64,000 nucleotides of DNA from Ornithodoros turicata. Lineage: Eukaryota; Arthropoda; Arachnida; Ixodida; Argasidae. The notes under the pieces were generated by a model. The model did not search any database, was not told the DNA's origin, and worked only from the letters and a program-made list of their open reading frames with translations. Below, piece by piece: positions 31,786 through 42,627 of this stretch (the stretch's first letter is position 1; each line of letters begins with the position of its first letter). The position numbers and the translations under genes are program-made. Where the stretch lies: NCBI RefSeq assembly GCF_037126465.1, contig NC_088204.1, positions 60,247,771 through 60,311,770 on the forward strand, read 5' to 3'.

Positions 31786-32216
31786 GCTACTTCATTCACC
31801 TTCTGTTCTTAGCATTCTTATCTCTATTTTCCCTTCAGCCCATAAGGTCACCCGGACCTTCCCACACAGTTCAACAAAAGCTGTGTTCTCCTCGTACGCG
31901 GCTAGACATCCACCTGTGCCCCCGTTTTTTCACCACCAAATCTTTTGTCTCCGAATGTCTCATTTACCCGTACACTTTCTCTTTCCTGATTCTTATGTGA
32001 CGGTTGCTCACGTGATGCATTGTATTACTGTCTGGTTGTCTTCTGTTTACTTAGTTCTGGAAACCTGTTCTATTGCATCTGTTCTCTTGGTATATATACT
32101 TGTGTCGCACTTAGTTGTGTAACCTGAAGAAGTGCAGTCTCTTGCACGAAAGTTCTTGTTCAAATAAATCTTAGTTGCTCCTAACCGTTTTTTCATGTTA
32201 CGTGTGATGTTTCCCT

Positions 32217-32814
32217 GTTCGTTTTCGTAGCTCCAACAGAATTTACAAAACCAACACTGAAACAGGGAAAATGCACTACCGTGACTCAGATTGACCGTAA
32301 CATCTACGTCCACCGATGCCCAGCTGCAGTAACTGCCGTACGCCTTTGGCTCAGCAGTGGTCATCCGACGAGATATGGAGTAAACCTGTCGCAAAATGAT
32401 ACACATCAACTATGGCATTGCTTGAAAGAAGCAAATGTCGCGCACAATTATTACAACTTCGAGTGCTTAAAACTATGTGAAATAAGCTTCGAACCCATGC
32501 AAGTAATAGAACGATGCCCGGGCAATGTGTACAATATTGCAAGACTCATTGGGAATGGAAAGCACAGCGGTTACGGTATCACTCTTTCGAAATGGGTTTC
32601 CTCAGACGCTTTCAGACATATGTCGGCACAGTTCCCTGCCCAGACAGAAGTCGGCCCAGGACGCACATTCCCCCAGGGCGTCAGTCGTGACGTTGCCCAC
32701 ATACGTGAGGCCCACAACGGCAAGCCCTATCACCACCACCACCACCACCACCTTTCGAAATCGGCTACCATGTCTCTGCTGTCTCATCTGAGCGAAACAA
32801 TAAAAAGAATTTAA
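32217..32814 (+). pseudogene. Secreted Cys/His-rich protein, main part
   Basis: Continues the frame begun at 21564. About 199 residues lie here, with Cys in KCTTV, HRCPA, WHCLK, ECLKLCE and ERCPG, suggesting a disulphide-bonded extracellular protein. Seven consecutive His codons occur near the C-terminus (32,731-32,751). AATAAA at 32,802 lies just inside the coding end. The family is unknown. The gene follows the Polinton accessory gene by 45 bases on the same strand, so it may be cargo of that element; it could instead be a host gene. It has no internal stop apart from the Penelope insertion. Confidence 0.5.
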
Positions 32815-33210
32815 AACAAATACATGCCCGCATTTCATTTAGCTATAAGATACACTGTAACACAAGAATTGTTTGAAATACTCACATCACTTGGCTCTTA
32901 CGTGGCACTCTCACTGCTGAAAGCTCGTACGTGGCAGACAGCGTATACCACCGGTCGAAAATGCATCTTGCGAGGGCGATAACGTTTGTTTTTCTTTTTT
33001 TCTTTTTTGTGGTTAGTGTTCCCAAAGAGCGTTTGGAAAAAGACAGACGGTTGTTTCGCGGTTGTGTTATCATACCAAAAGGAGAAGAAAAAAGAGCGCG
33101 CCGGCAAGAGGTATCGCATTTCACATGCTGCTCCTGCGAAAGGAGAAGCTGTCCACGATGCATTCACGTGACCCCTCCTTCCCTTGAAATAAAACAAAAA
33201 TCAAGGGTCT

Positions 33211-33247
33211 TATAAGCTAGCTGTCGACGACTGAGACCGATCAGACC
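33211..33247 (+). promoter_or_regulatory. TATA/initiator promoter
   Basis: TATAAG at 33211-33216 and TCAGACC at 33241 stand about 30 bases apart, the canonical TATA-to-initiator spacing. The first ATG downstream is 33258. Confidence 0.45.
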
Positions 33248-33257
33248 TTCATCGACG

Positions 33258-33434
33258 ATGCAACTTTTGAAAGGATGTGAGTATACCCTTGTCCTTATGC
33301 CATTTTTTTTTTGTTATTTTTATTTCGAAACCATCACAGCTGGTAACCACAGTACGTGGTCATGCAATGATTCTCGATTCGTTGTTTGCTGTTGTCGCAA
33401 TGGGCAACAGAAGTTTGGAAATGTGTGTGTATAG
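33258..33434 (+). CDS. Candidate small secreted cysteine-rich peptide
   Basis: A 58-residue frame just after a good core promoter. Residues 8-28 are hydrophobic (VLMPFFFCYFYF) and end in a plausible signal-peptidase site (ITA-G). The following 30 residues hold five Cys (positions 36, 44, 45, 46, 57) in a pattern reminiscent of small disulphide-rich peptides. Part of the hydrophobic stretch comes from a run of ten T, which weakens the case, and GTGAGT at about 33,276 could instead be a splice donor. Function unknown. Confidence 0.3.
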   Translation: MQLLKGCEYTLVLMPFFFCYFYFETITAGNHSTWSCNDSRFVVCCCRNGQQKFGNVCV

Positions 33435-33915
33435 AACGCCTCTATTTTATAGTGATTGTTGACACTGATTAATTTACTTTACCGTGTGGCAAATCCAAAC
33501 GTCGTACTCCAATGCAAATGTATGACACAGTATCAGAGGCATATCGTAAAGCGGAAAACGTTAATCGATTCTTTGATAATGCTGCTTGTTGTTGTTGCGT
33601 GACACCTGATCGAGATTTGAGTCATCCTAGACTTTGTTCTGATCGAGAAAAGCATTCACATGATGTTTCGTTTTTACTTTGCTTTTGCAGATTGCTTCTG
33701 TACAAGGATGGAGCCAAGCAAGACTCTGGTAATTTGTAACATACCTTCCGTTAGTTGAATAAAAGAGTAGAAAAATAATGTGCTTAAATAAAAAAGGAAT
33801 ATATACAGTGTTGTCTGGTCTCTGACATACATCCCATACATCCCACATCATTATTTGAGTGTACTTATCAAAGTGTCATGGGAAAAAAATCATGCTGTGA
33901 CGCGGCATCCATTTT
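33435..33915. other. No gene recognised
   Basis: A possible 3' splice site (CTTTTGCAG near 33,688) is followed by a short open stretch ending at TAA 33,739, but no matching upstream exon is convincing. Confidence 0.4.
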
Positions 33916-33924
33916 TTGTCAAAT

Positions 33925-34210
33925 CGAAACCGAAAGTACAGACGGTCAAAAAGCTTGAAACCAGGGGGACATCTGGCAAGAATTCAAAAACCTGCGTTGA
34001 CGTTGTCACAGCGAAACTAGTGTTGCTGTGGTTTGAAACCGAAATTACAGACGGACAAAATCCTGAAACCAGAGGGCATCTGCGAAACTGAAACCAGAAA
34101 TACACGTGGAGCAACCAAGCTTGGCGTCCATTTATTTAAAACCGAAACTACAGATGGCCAAAGCTTGAAAACTAGAGGGCGCTTGGTGGGAACCGAAACT
34201 ACCTGGCGCT
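33925..34210. repeat. Degenerate tandem repeat, about 50-110 bp steps
   Basis: The word ACCGAAA(G/T/C)TACAGA with following GGNCAAANNNTTGAAACCAG-like sequence recurs at about 33,930, 34,041, 34,142 and 34,193. Copies are diverged. Confidence 0.7.
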
Positions 34211-34234
34211 CTGACGCGGCCACTGATCTCTATG

Positions 34235-34359
34235 TATAAAGGCTGGATCGCGCATGGGAGAGGGGCTCGTGGGGGAGAGGCGTGCCTTCGCGCCGCCATG
34301 TTGGTGGGCCCTAAAGTGCTGTGTGTGCCCATAGAAAACAATGGGAGGCAACAGAGATT
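34235..34359 (+). promoter_or_regulatory. Possible promoter and first coding exon
   Basis: TATAAA at 34235-34240 precedes a GC-rich leader and GCCGCCATG (ATG at 34298), a strong Kozak context. The frame runs 62 bases and meets GTGAGT at 34360, a consensus 5' splice site. No downstream exon could be matched. AAGATGGC-like words are also found in YY1 sites, so this could be only a promoter. Confidence 0.25.
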
Positions 34360-36195
34360 GTGAGTATTTATTGCGCTACAGGCGTTGATCATTGTTTGTC
34401 GTCACGCGATTTTGTAAGGTGCCAGTATACTGATGTATGCTAACAGTGTTTCACAGGTGTCCTGCCATTCGATTCTTAATTACGTTATGTTTTGCATTCC
34501 GAAACTAGACCGTCACTGCAGTGCAGCGCTGGGGATTGTACTACAGCACGTTTCACAGCCCATATTTCAGTAAGGTGCGATGTCAGTTCCACAACAACCA
34601 TGCATAATCTCTCATACTGGGATCTGGGCAAAAATTGTTTCCGAAACAGCGGTAACGAAAAACATTTTTCTGCTGTCATGGGACAAAGGAAATGGTCCCA
34701 TAGAATCGCAGGCTATATAGTACCTTTGTTTTAGAGACGTGTTTACGTTTGGAATGAGTTATCAACCATTGCAACAGAGAGTCGTTTTTGCAGCAGCGCA
34801 ACCCAAATAATTAGTTAGGATACGTCAGTTGGGTTAGGTTGGGCTACTTAGAAAGAGGTAACATTTTCTTGAATGTGATGAACACATAAGTCGATAACGA
34901 CAACACAATACCGTTTGAAGCTCAAGCAAATGTTACCTCTTTCTCTGCAGACAGCAGCTTGCTTACACCATGCGAGCTTGTTCATGATACGGATGTTACT
35001 TTGGTTACGTCAGGAGGTTTGGCTATTTATGTCAGTTTAGTTGGGTTAGGTCAGGATAGGCGACACCAATTAGCAGTGTACCAGGGCATGGGCTGCACTG
35101 GGAGACCCCAGCATCAGACCATGCAAGAAACTAATAGCCTGGAATATATATCGATGTGTCACTTCTTACACACGTCTGATTTCCTGCAACGAGATGTCCT
35201 ACTCCTGAAAAATTCAGTTGTCCGTAAAATGTAGCGCATGACTTTTGGAACTCATAAAAACCCCAGTGCATGGACACCGGCAAGTGCAACCAACTCGTCA
35301 CTGTGTCTGCCTTCTCATTGTCCTCTCACCGTTTTCTCTTTTTTTTTCTTATTTTATTTTAGCATGCGTCACCACACGCTTAATCCTAAACCACTTAAGG
35401 CACCAGAATTGTCCCCTAAGGCATGGGACAATTTTTTCTACCAGTGCAAGCTGGGACAATTATTTCTGGCCCCGTTTTTCGCTGCATCCCCACAGAATAA
35501 GTTGCTCACACGTTGCTCACGACAATGCACTTGATTGCAGTGGGCACCAGCCCAGTGGCACAACGATGTGGGCAACCACACTTGGTAGGCACGTGACAAA
35601 TAACAATCCTTTGATATGACACAGCAAGACAGTCCCGCAATGTGATCTTGGCTTTCCTTGTGCCACAAAATTTCAAATGCAGTGCTAGAAACCACGCACA
35701 TGAAACATGAGGTAAACATTATTCTTAGAGCCCAAGGTTTTCGGGAAATATTTGGGGGGGGGGGGGGTAAAAATTGGGGAAATGAGTGTGTGCTTGAAAT
35801 TAATATGAATTCAGATGAAAAAAACTTCCAAACAGCTAAATTGGGGAGGGGGAATTGGGCTCTATTACTGTAACGAACTGCGCACTGTTTGGTACAAACT
35901 GTGATGTAATTGCGTTTACTGCCGAACAAGCTGGTGTGCATTGCTATAGACATTTCAGTAAGGGCAATTTGCTGGGTAAAAGTCAGACTCCATCCTCAAG
36001 AGGCAACTTTCAATTAAGGGGAACATTAGAATGAATCCCTAAACTTTGGGCTCTGATTTATTTTGCAGAAAGAAGTAGTATAGTGCTGAAGAGGGTTAAC
36101 ACTAGTTTATTAACAGTTGTCCCTCTTGAAAGTAATTACTACAGGAAAGTAACATGGTACAAGTAACGAAGATTGACACAAATGTGCCATATGTA
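34360..36195. other. Gene-free region
   Basis: No gene supported. An imperfect hairpin lies at 34,849-34,944 (AAGAGGTAACATTT and its inverse). A G-run of 13 is at about 35,754-35,766. A T-rich tract is at 35,337-35,362. Confidence 0.5.
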
Positions 36196-36199
36196 TACG

Positions 36200-36622
36200 A
36201 GGTGCTTCATAAAGGTCCTCCGGCTGAATAATTCATAAACAAGGTGGTGCTATCAAAAAGATGATTCATTGATCATTCCTGAGGTGTTGGCCAAGAACTC
36301 AGCAGTGGGAGAGTCATTTGCATGCTCTCATTGATTGAATAAAGCTCGTTTTAAACTTTTAAGCTTGTTAACTTTTTACTGTGGATGCCTTCAGTAATTC
36401 TGTTTTATTGATTTGAACCTTCAGCAAAAACTGTTCCAGACAAAGAAACACAGCATTTATATGTTAATGATTTCTAGTTAATTGGTTTCGGCGTACATAT
36501 TTCTTGGACGGAGCAGTGTATCGATGCGCTCTTACACTTAGCTATGAGGCCGCCAAAGAAAGCTTTCTGATAGCATCACCTGTTTATGAATTATTCTGCT
36601 GGGGGACCGTAGTGAAACAGCA
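36200..36622. mobile_element. Short inverted-repeat (MITE-like) element
   Basis: About 60 bases at 36,200-36,260 recur inverted at 36,560-36,622 (shared TGATAGCA, TTTATGAATTATTC and GGACC words), with roughly 300 AT-rich bases between. The layout is that of a miniature inverted-repeat element or foldback. No target duplication was identified. Confidence 0.6.
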
Positions 36623-36801
36623 GCTACACCTGGGCTCTGACTTTCTGTGCCAGTACAAAATTTCAGAAAATCACCTTAAGAAAATGCAGAACAAGGCATA
36701 TGCCAGCTAAAATTGTGTATACGTAAAACTAAAAAGTAAGATAATCTCTTGTACTTATTAAATATGAAAATTGGAATCACTTAGGAAGTGAACGTGAGTA
36801 G

Positions 36802-39264
36802 TCACTGATTGTTAAAAACTATAATTCTTGACAACCTCTTACGCAGACGTGGCCTTGCAGTCACCTTCTCCGTGTACTGTTTGGCAATGTGATAAAGTCT
36901 TATCTTCCCATAACAGTCTGCAACGTGTTTTGCAAGGCGAATGACATGGTTTTCGTCTGGACTGCACTCAAACATGTGCTGACTCAAAGTAGGAAAAATG
37001 TCCAGTCTTGCAGACGTGCACAGAATGTCCTGCAAGACGGCCCTTGTGAGAAGCTGCCCAAGCTGAGCATTGGATGTCAAGATTCCTTCTGAGATATGAA
37101 GCATTTGACGAACACGTTTTTCAGTTGTTTTACAAATGGCGATGACACTCTGAGACGCACTAATCAGACCACCTCGAGACTTTCGACGAAGAAGAGCACT
37201 GTGTAGAGTTCTGTCTGTGAGAGCGTCGATGCAGTCAGCACAGGAGATCTTCCTTGTCACCATCTTGACAACGTACCCCGCGATGTACCCCACAACATCT
37301 TCAACAAAGGCTGACAGTTGCTCTGTATCAGGTACATCTGCGTAGTCGTGGTGTTCAACACTTTCACTATGTGCAGTACCAAAATAGCGGGATGCATGAA
37401 TGTCAAGTTCGTCAAGGGAAGTAGCTCCTGCTGCTGCTGCTGCTGTCACAGTCAGTATGCGTGTGGAGTCTTGGGCGATACAATTACCTCGTGCTGTAGG
37501 CTCGATTTCATGGTGAACAAGGAGCCTCTTGTATGCAGCCATGAAGTGTCCTGCCGTCGGGTTGTTGCACCACCCACCTTTACCCCTCAACGCACAAAAG
37601 AAAAGTTCGAGGTGGTCTTGAGAGAGTTTGTATGTGAGCAGGTACCTTAAGAGTGCATTATCTCCTGAAAGAAGATGGCTGCATAGGCTTTGAATGCTTG
37701 CCATGTTGATGAGGAATCCAAGGAAGCCTGTTTTTCGTGGGGATTCTAATATTGGCTTTCCAGATGCATCTTTCAGGTTGCCAATATACGCAGTCATCTC
37801 GTTGAAGAATGGAATCCAAAGATGGCGGGTTGGATAACGGATGGGTGCTTTGAAGTTCTTTGCCAGGGGATTGCGGGAGTTCATGATGTCGAACAGACGA
37901 TCGAACTTCCTGAGGAATTCCACTGTTGCCTCACATCCATGAAACATTGGATTGTTTATGTCCCTGTCACAGAACTCCAGAGCATCCGCCACACTTGAGC
38001 TGAGTGTCTGAGCTGCCAAATTCACTTTCATCTTCTGACTTCCCCAGTCAATGTGGGCAGCCTTGAGCTTGTTTCCAGCATGAAGCCCTTCCGATTGCTG
38101 CAGATTTTGGAGGGATACGAGGTAGGCCCACTTTATTGTGCCTCCATTGCTGTCTTTCAGGGTCCCCATTGTTGCCAGGGCATTACGAATCAGCTTCAGC
38201 ATGTGGCAAGCATCGAGGATTACATGAACTCTCCAGGAAGAATCAGAAGGGTGCTGAAACCATGGCCTGATGTCGGGGCTTTTCATGTTTGCACCAAGGT
38301 CTTGAAACATGGTGAGGTTAGAGCCCAGGCCGTCACTCACAATTGCAGCTATCAGAATTCCAATGTCATGTAGCTTTTGAAGGCAGAGGCTCACAAGGTT
38401 TGCCTTTTCCTCCCCACTTAGGCTGTTGATCAGAAAGTATGCACATGGCACTTTCCAGTTACTGTCCAAAGCAACCACAAGGAATACAAGAGCTTGTGTA
38501 GCTGGTTCCTGACTGTCGTCATCAATGCCAGTACCTAGGTTTATGAAGCCATTAAAGGACTGTCCTGTGAACTGAATCTGCTTCTTTATGCTCATTTCAT
38601 CGAGCATGAGTGAACACACGACACGTTTAGATAACTTCCGCTGCTCTTCTACTCTTACTTTCAAGGCATCAAAGGCTTCGTGTGTAAATCCTGGCTCACC
38701 ATGGATTGCACTGTACCATGACCTGATTGTTGCCTGGTGCGGAAGTGCCAAATTGAATGTCTTTCTCACATACTCGTACGCCTTCGTGGAGTAGAACTGC
38801 AGTGTGAGATCAAAACTACGTAGGGATGGGGGGTACTGCTCCCTGCTGATCTTCCCATGTTTGTTGTGTATAGTACGTAGCACCAAATCCAACTGCACGC
38901 CTGAAAGGGAGCCACGGAGAATGTCGCTGCACTGCTTTGAAACCAGTGACTTTTTCTGGAGGTCTTCAATCACACTTTCTGCAGTTACCACCTTTTTCTT
39001 TAGTCTCAAATTCTTCTGGTGGGTATGCTTCACTTTTTTGCTTGCACCTTCTAGTCCCTCAACTGCGACGTTCACCTTCAGTTTTAATGTACGAGGACTT
39101 TCCTGCACTACGTATGTATGGTCAGCTGCAAGACTACATGAGGCTTGTGACACTTCTGATGACGGCCCTGGTGTGCCCCAAGATGGTCCTGGCTGTGACG
39201 TGCTACCGATGGTATCCTGCTCTACTTTATGTCTAGTGGCAGGGGGCTTTCTTGGTTGTGCATT
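36802..39264 (-). CDS. P-element/THAP9-type transposase, exon 3 (catalytic)
   Basis: The main exon, 820 codons with no stop. A 3' splice site TTACACAG precedes the first base (39264). After a Ser/Pro-rich segment and a Leu/Lys coiled region come the P-family RNase H-like catalytic parts: LMLDEMSIKK with the first acidic residues, the GTP-binding-like insertion region, and the C-terminal block DHLELFFCALRGKGGWCNNPTAGHF with the final acidic residue. Length and order match animal P-element transposases and the THAP9 protein. It joins in phase to the exons at 40254 and 41237, giving about 908 residues. Neither flanking terminal repeats nor an 8-bp duplication was found, so it may be a settled gene rather than a mobile copy. 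Confidence 0.9.
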   Translation of the reverse strand, partial: NAQPRKPPATRHKVEQDTIGSTSQPGPSWGTPGPSSEVSQASCSLAADHTYVVQESPRTLKLKVNVAVEGLEGASKKVKHTHQKNLRLKKKVVTAESVIEDLQKKSLVSKQCSDILRGSLSGVQLDLVLRTIHNKHGKISREQYPPSLRSFDLTLQFYSTKAYEYVRKTFNLALPHQATIRSWYSAIHGEPGFTHEAFDALKVRVEEQRKLSKRVVCSLMLDEMSIKKQIQFTGQSFNGFINLGTGIDDDSQEPATQALVFLVVALDSNWKVPCAYFLINSLSGEEKANLVSLCLQKLHDIGILIAAIVSDGLGSNLTMFQDLGANMKSPDIRPWFQHPSDSSWRVHVILDACHMLKLIRNALATMGTLKDSNGGTIKWAYLVSLQNLQQSEGLHAGNKLKAAHIDWGSQKMKVNLAAQTLSSSVADALEFCDRDINNPMFHGCEATVEFLRKFDRLFDIMNSRNPLAKNFKAPIRYPTRHLWIPFFNEMTAYIGNLKDASGKPILESPRKTGFLGFLINMASIQSLCSHLLSGDNALLRYLLTYKLSQDHLELFFCALRGKGGWCNNPTAGHFMAAYKRLLVHHEIEPTARGNCIAQDSTRILTVTAAAAAGATSLDELDIHASRYFGTAHSESVEHHDYADVPDTEQLSAFVEDVVGYIAGYVVKMVTRKISCADCIDALTDRTLHSALLRRKSRGGLISASQSVIAICKTTEKRVRQMLHISEGILTSNAQLGQLLTRAVLQDILCTSARLDIFPTLSQHMFECSPDENHVIRLAKHVADCYGKIRLYHIAKQYTEKVTARPRLRKRLSRIIVFNNQ

Positions 39265-40253
39265 CTGTGTAACAAAGATGTAACGAAATATGCATTCGTC
39301 AATAAGTTCCAAGATGTTATGTTTGAAGAACAAAGACAATAAACGGTTTTAAGTTCAGCAGTTATTTATTGTCATTATGCATTTTGAAGGTACAGGAAAT
39401 GTGCAAGGAGACAATACTTTTATTTCAAAAATGATGACGTATGGGGGCACTATGCAAAACTACTGAATCCAATTTGACATGGGAATGAGTAATGACGCGC
39501 AAACACCACCCTTTTATTTATCCATGTATGCTGATCTCTGTATAGTGGGCTCTCATTAATGTAAGCTCTGATAATTCACACTTGTGGGCAGTTTATTTTG
39601 TCTGGTTACTTAAGTGTCCTGCAAAAGGGGATCAAACTACTGTAGCTCAAACAAGTTCAAAATTTTTGGTTGGCAGGCTATGTGTCCAGTGTATTAAAAA
39701 TTCGAACGGCACTTGTGCTAATTTCACGCTTTTCATTCCTTTATAAGATATGACTACTTTGAAGGAATGGCTACCACAAATCTGCTTCCGTAAAACAAAC
39801 CTTTCAGTAGGTCGCACTCTGACAGCCTCTGCTGTTGCAAATTTCCAGAATGTGAAATCATCAAAACTGTGTCATTTTTTAAGATGTTTACAGTTTTGCA
39901 AGCAGTTGAGATGCTGAGAGGACACTCCCATTGCAGCTAAAATGATTACAGAGCGTTTCAGGGGTCCAAAAGGAAACTTGTGGCAGCATAAAGGTAACCA
40001 ACAGTAGATGTAAGCAACGTGGGTCACTAATTTGTACCAGACAAATGTGCTCCCATGACCTAATTCTTCCTTGCGGCCCATGTTTAGATGTGTATGTGTA
40101 GTAATCAACACAATAATCACCAGTCCCCTGCTGGTTTGAATTACTGAGAGTCTACTGTACATATGTGGTTCACATCTATGACAGTTAATGCAGAGCAATC
40201 ACACACTATCCAGAATAGCTTAAAAATTTTTGATGTGATGCATAAGCTTTTAC
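39265..40253 (-). other. Intron 2 of the P-type transposase gene
   Basis: Holds no gene. AT-rich unique-looking sequence. Confidence 0.6.
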
Positions 40254-40449
40254 TTTTTGGAGGTGCTGTGGAAAATCAAACTTTGTTGGTACTGCGTCGG
40301 TCTTAAGGCGCACTGTCTGCCCAGTCCGGTCAAAGCAGTCTTCCTCAAAATGCCTGCTGCAGATCACCGAGGTCTTTGATGGTGTCCAGTCTTTTCTGCG
40401 CAGGTTCTGCACCCATTTTTTGAGTATGACAGGGCGGCTATGAGGAAAC
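40254..40449 (-). CDS. P-type transposase, exon 2 (THAP domain, main part)
   Basis: Bounded by TACAG before 40449 and GTAAAA after 40254. It encodes the middle and end of the THAP zinc finger: FPHSRPVILKKWV, then SVICSRHFEEDCF with the third Cys and the His, and the closing AVPTKF motif. The THAP domain recognises the transposon's subterminal DNA. It ends exactly on a codon, in phase with exon 3. Confidence 0.85.
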
Positions 40450-41236
40450 CTGTATCAAGAGATCACGTCTTATATACTGTCACAAATAACATTGCATGCA
40501 ACCAATTATTAATGGAGTTATTGCAAGAAGCTGACAACAAAGGCCAGACACAAAAGAGCTAGATGACGCACCCCAGTGACATTATCGCAACGGAGACATT
40601 CTTTGTCAGTTCATAATCACAGATGTAATAGCGATAGAGGGACAAAGGACGAGACAAATACAGCACATGCTTCACAAATAAAAGTCTTTGGTTGGCAATA
40701 CACTGCTGTGTTCGTCTCGTCCTTTGTCCCTTTCGTCGTCTCCTCGCATTGGGGTTTTCTATCGATTTAAAATGGATCACCAACCCGTCCGGGTTTCAAC
40801 TTTGTTTCAGGATCACAGTTGTCTCACGACGTAAAGCCCCACATCCCTTGCTACGACTTAACACTAAAACAGTAAACAACGCAAACACATAAAGGATGAG
40901 ACTTTCCTCGCGAAGCTGATTCAAAAAGATGACTGCCTACTTCCTTGGGTAGAGAACACCGTGTACCGGGCTAGCAATGCACGCAGTTTAGCGCTCGAGT
41001 GCCGCACATACACGGATGACAACACTACCACTGTAGAGTAACATGTTCCTTGTAACATATTATGACCTCAAACTATCATTGACGCCGGGTAAAATACCAG
41101 GGCGTTCGCTTGAGCCTCGGAAGAGCCATCTAACAACTTGCACCAAGTGCTGGTTTCGTGCAAAAAAACTGTTCGAAATCGTCAAAGAAATGTACAGAAT
41201 GAACGTCAATTTATTCCTTAATAACGAATGACTCAC
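40450..41236 (-). other. Intron 1 of the P-type transposase gene, with hairpin
   Basis: Contains inverted arms at 40,638-40,665 and 40,703-40,731 (GGACAAAGGACGAGAC and its inverse), a roughly 95-bp foldback. Otherwise no feature is recognised. Confidence 0.6.
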
Positions 41237-41304
41237 CTGTGAAAAGTTGTGCCCTCTCCTTTTCCCGTACGGCTGGTGCAGCCGTAACTACAACAAGCCG
41301 GCAT
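41237..41304 (-). CDS. P-type transposase, exon 1 (start of THAP domain)
   Basis: ATG at 41304, 22 codons plus two bases, then the consensus splice donor GTGAGT. It supplies the first two Cys of the THAP C2CH finger (MPACCSYGCTSR) and the FHR that must precede FP in exon 2; the split Arg codon is completed across the intron. A GATGGCGGC word lies 35-45 bases upstream, typical of TATA-less promoters. Confidence 0.85.
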
Positions 41305-41465
41305 GATCGCCCGCGGGAACTGTTGTGGGTACAGTAAGATGGCGGCCGGTTTCTTCACGCTCGCGCTCCCTATCCGCCATCCAGCCTTTTACAATCGAGA
41401 TCAGTGGACGCGGCAACCAACCTAGGTGACGGACTGATCGTGACGTCAACCCGATCGGAAAAATG

Positions 41466-41578
41466 CTATTAAATGTCATCGGATGTTATTGCTTGTTATT
41501 AAATGTCATTTGTGTGTTATTACATGTCATTTGCGTGTTATTACATGTCATTGGGTGTTATTAAATGTCATTAAATGT
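41466..41578. repeat. 21-bp tandem repeat, about 5 copies
   Basis: TTATTAAATGTCATT or TTATTACATGTCATT recurs at 41,497, 41,518, 41,539 and 41,560, with a looser copy before. Copies differ at one or two positions. Confidence 0.8.
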
Positions 41579-41579
41579 G

Positions 41580-42627
41580 TATCCAGGTGCCTATCAAACA
41601 CTATCGACACGTGAGTTCCCATTGATTACCTGAGTTAACAGTTACCTTACCCTGACGGCGCGGAAACCTGGGAACCCATTGTTCACACTATCGATCGGAT
41701 TTCCATGGTTTTCTGAGATATCTTATCGTGCATGTGCGTGTCGCATGTAACCTGAGCGGCCCATTGTTACGAGATGTTATATATACCACTACTACTGTGG
41801 CTGTAATATTTTAAAGTAAACTTTTCCCATGGCTGGCGACTGAAGTGCACCGTGCCCTGCGTATCTCCATTTTCTCACATTTTGCTTTGCTTGGAACTGG
41901 ACGTCCGTCCGTATTTGGGCCTGCTGCCGAAGGGACGATAGCGTTGAGTGTATAACGTTGTTGCACATTGGAAAGCTCATAGTCCGGGTGCGATTATTTC
42001 TTAACTTGATAAGCTCAGCAAGCAGCTGCCGGACGGAGCTTCAGCCCATAACAGGGCGTTTGAGGTAGGTGTCTTCATTCGATAATTGAAATATTTCTTT
42101 ATTTATTCGTTTCGATATGCTCCCAAAGGTCCAGAGGACTTTACATGAGGGGGGTTGCAGTAAACAAAAGAATTAAGAATTAGTAATCAGTATAATATAT
42201 ATGATTGAGCATACCTATACAAAATATGAAACAGACTAAGTGGTTGAGTGCGAAATTAGAATGAACAAAAACATATCGTTGTTGTGAGAACAAAACTAGG
42301 ATGCAATGATTACATTCGTATGGATCTATTGTTGTGGCAACATATTGTTAGGAAGGCCATTTCAGTCTAGCTCTGTGCGAGAAAAAAAATATTTCGAGAA
42401 AACGTTACTGTGAGAGAGAAAGCGGTCAACTTTAGCGGTTGAGATGGGGAAAGATGACGGTGGAGCAGTGAATCGGACGCTATCGTGAGGGAACGTAACG
42501 GAAACCTTTGTGAAAGACGTCGCTTTCAGACAGCATAGTGTCGATTTTGTTCTGATTTCGTTGCGATCGCCGTGTTCACTAGGCCTTACACCGACGACAA
42601 AACGTATTATTTTCAGTTAGATATCGA
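41580..42627. other. No gene recognised
   Basis: Unique-looking sequence without coding potential. It ends at the target duplication of the hAT element. Confidence 0.5.

Larger units (their letters stand above)
21626..32207 (+). mobile_element. Penelope-like retroelement, nearly full-length, interrupted
   Basis: Flanked by the 9-bp target duplication TGTTTCCCT. Order on +: an inverted 3'/5' fragment (21,626-21,947), a truncated upstream copy of the element's 3' end (21,948-22,560), a 5' leader, ORF1 (SGNH-type), ORF2 with Penelope RT, and after the BEL insertion (25,951-31,107) the GIY-YIG endonuclease and 3' end. The repeated 3' end at both sides (pseudo-LTR) and an inverted 5' piece are hallmarks of Penelope elements. 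A polyadenylation signal AATAAA occurs near 32,164. Confidence 0.88.

Noticed and set aside
38804..39283. 159-codon + frame
   Set aside because: It is antisense to the P-type transposase exon, whose protein similarity is decisive.
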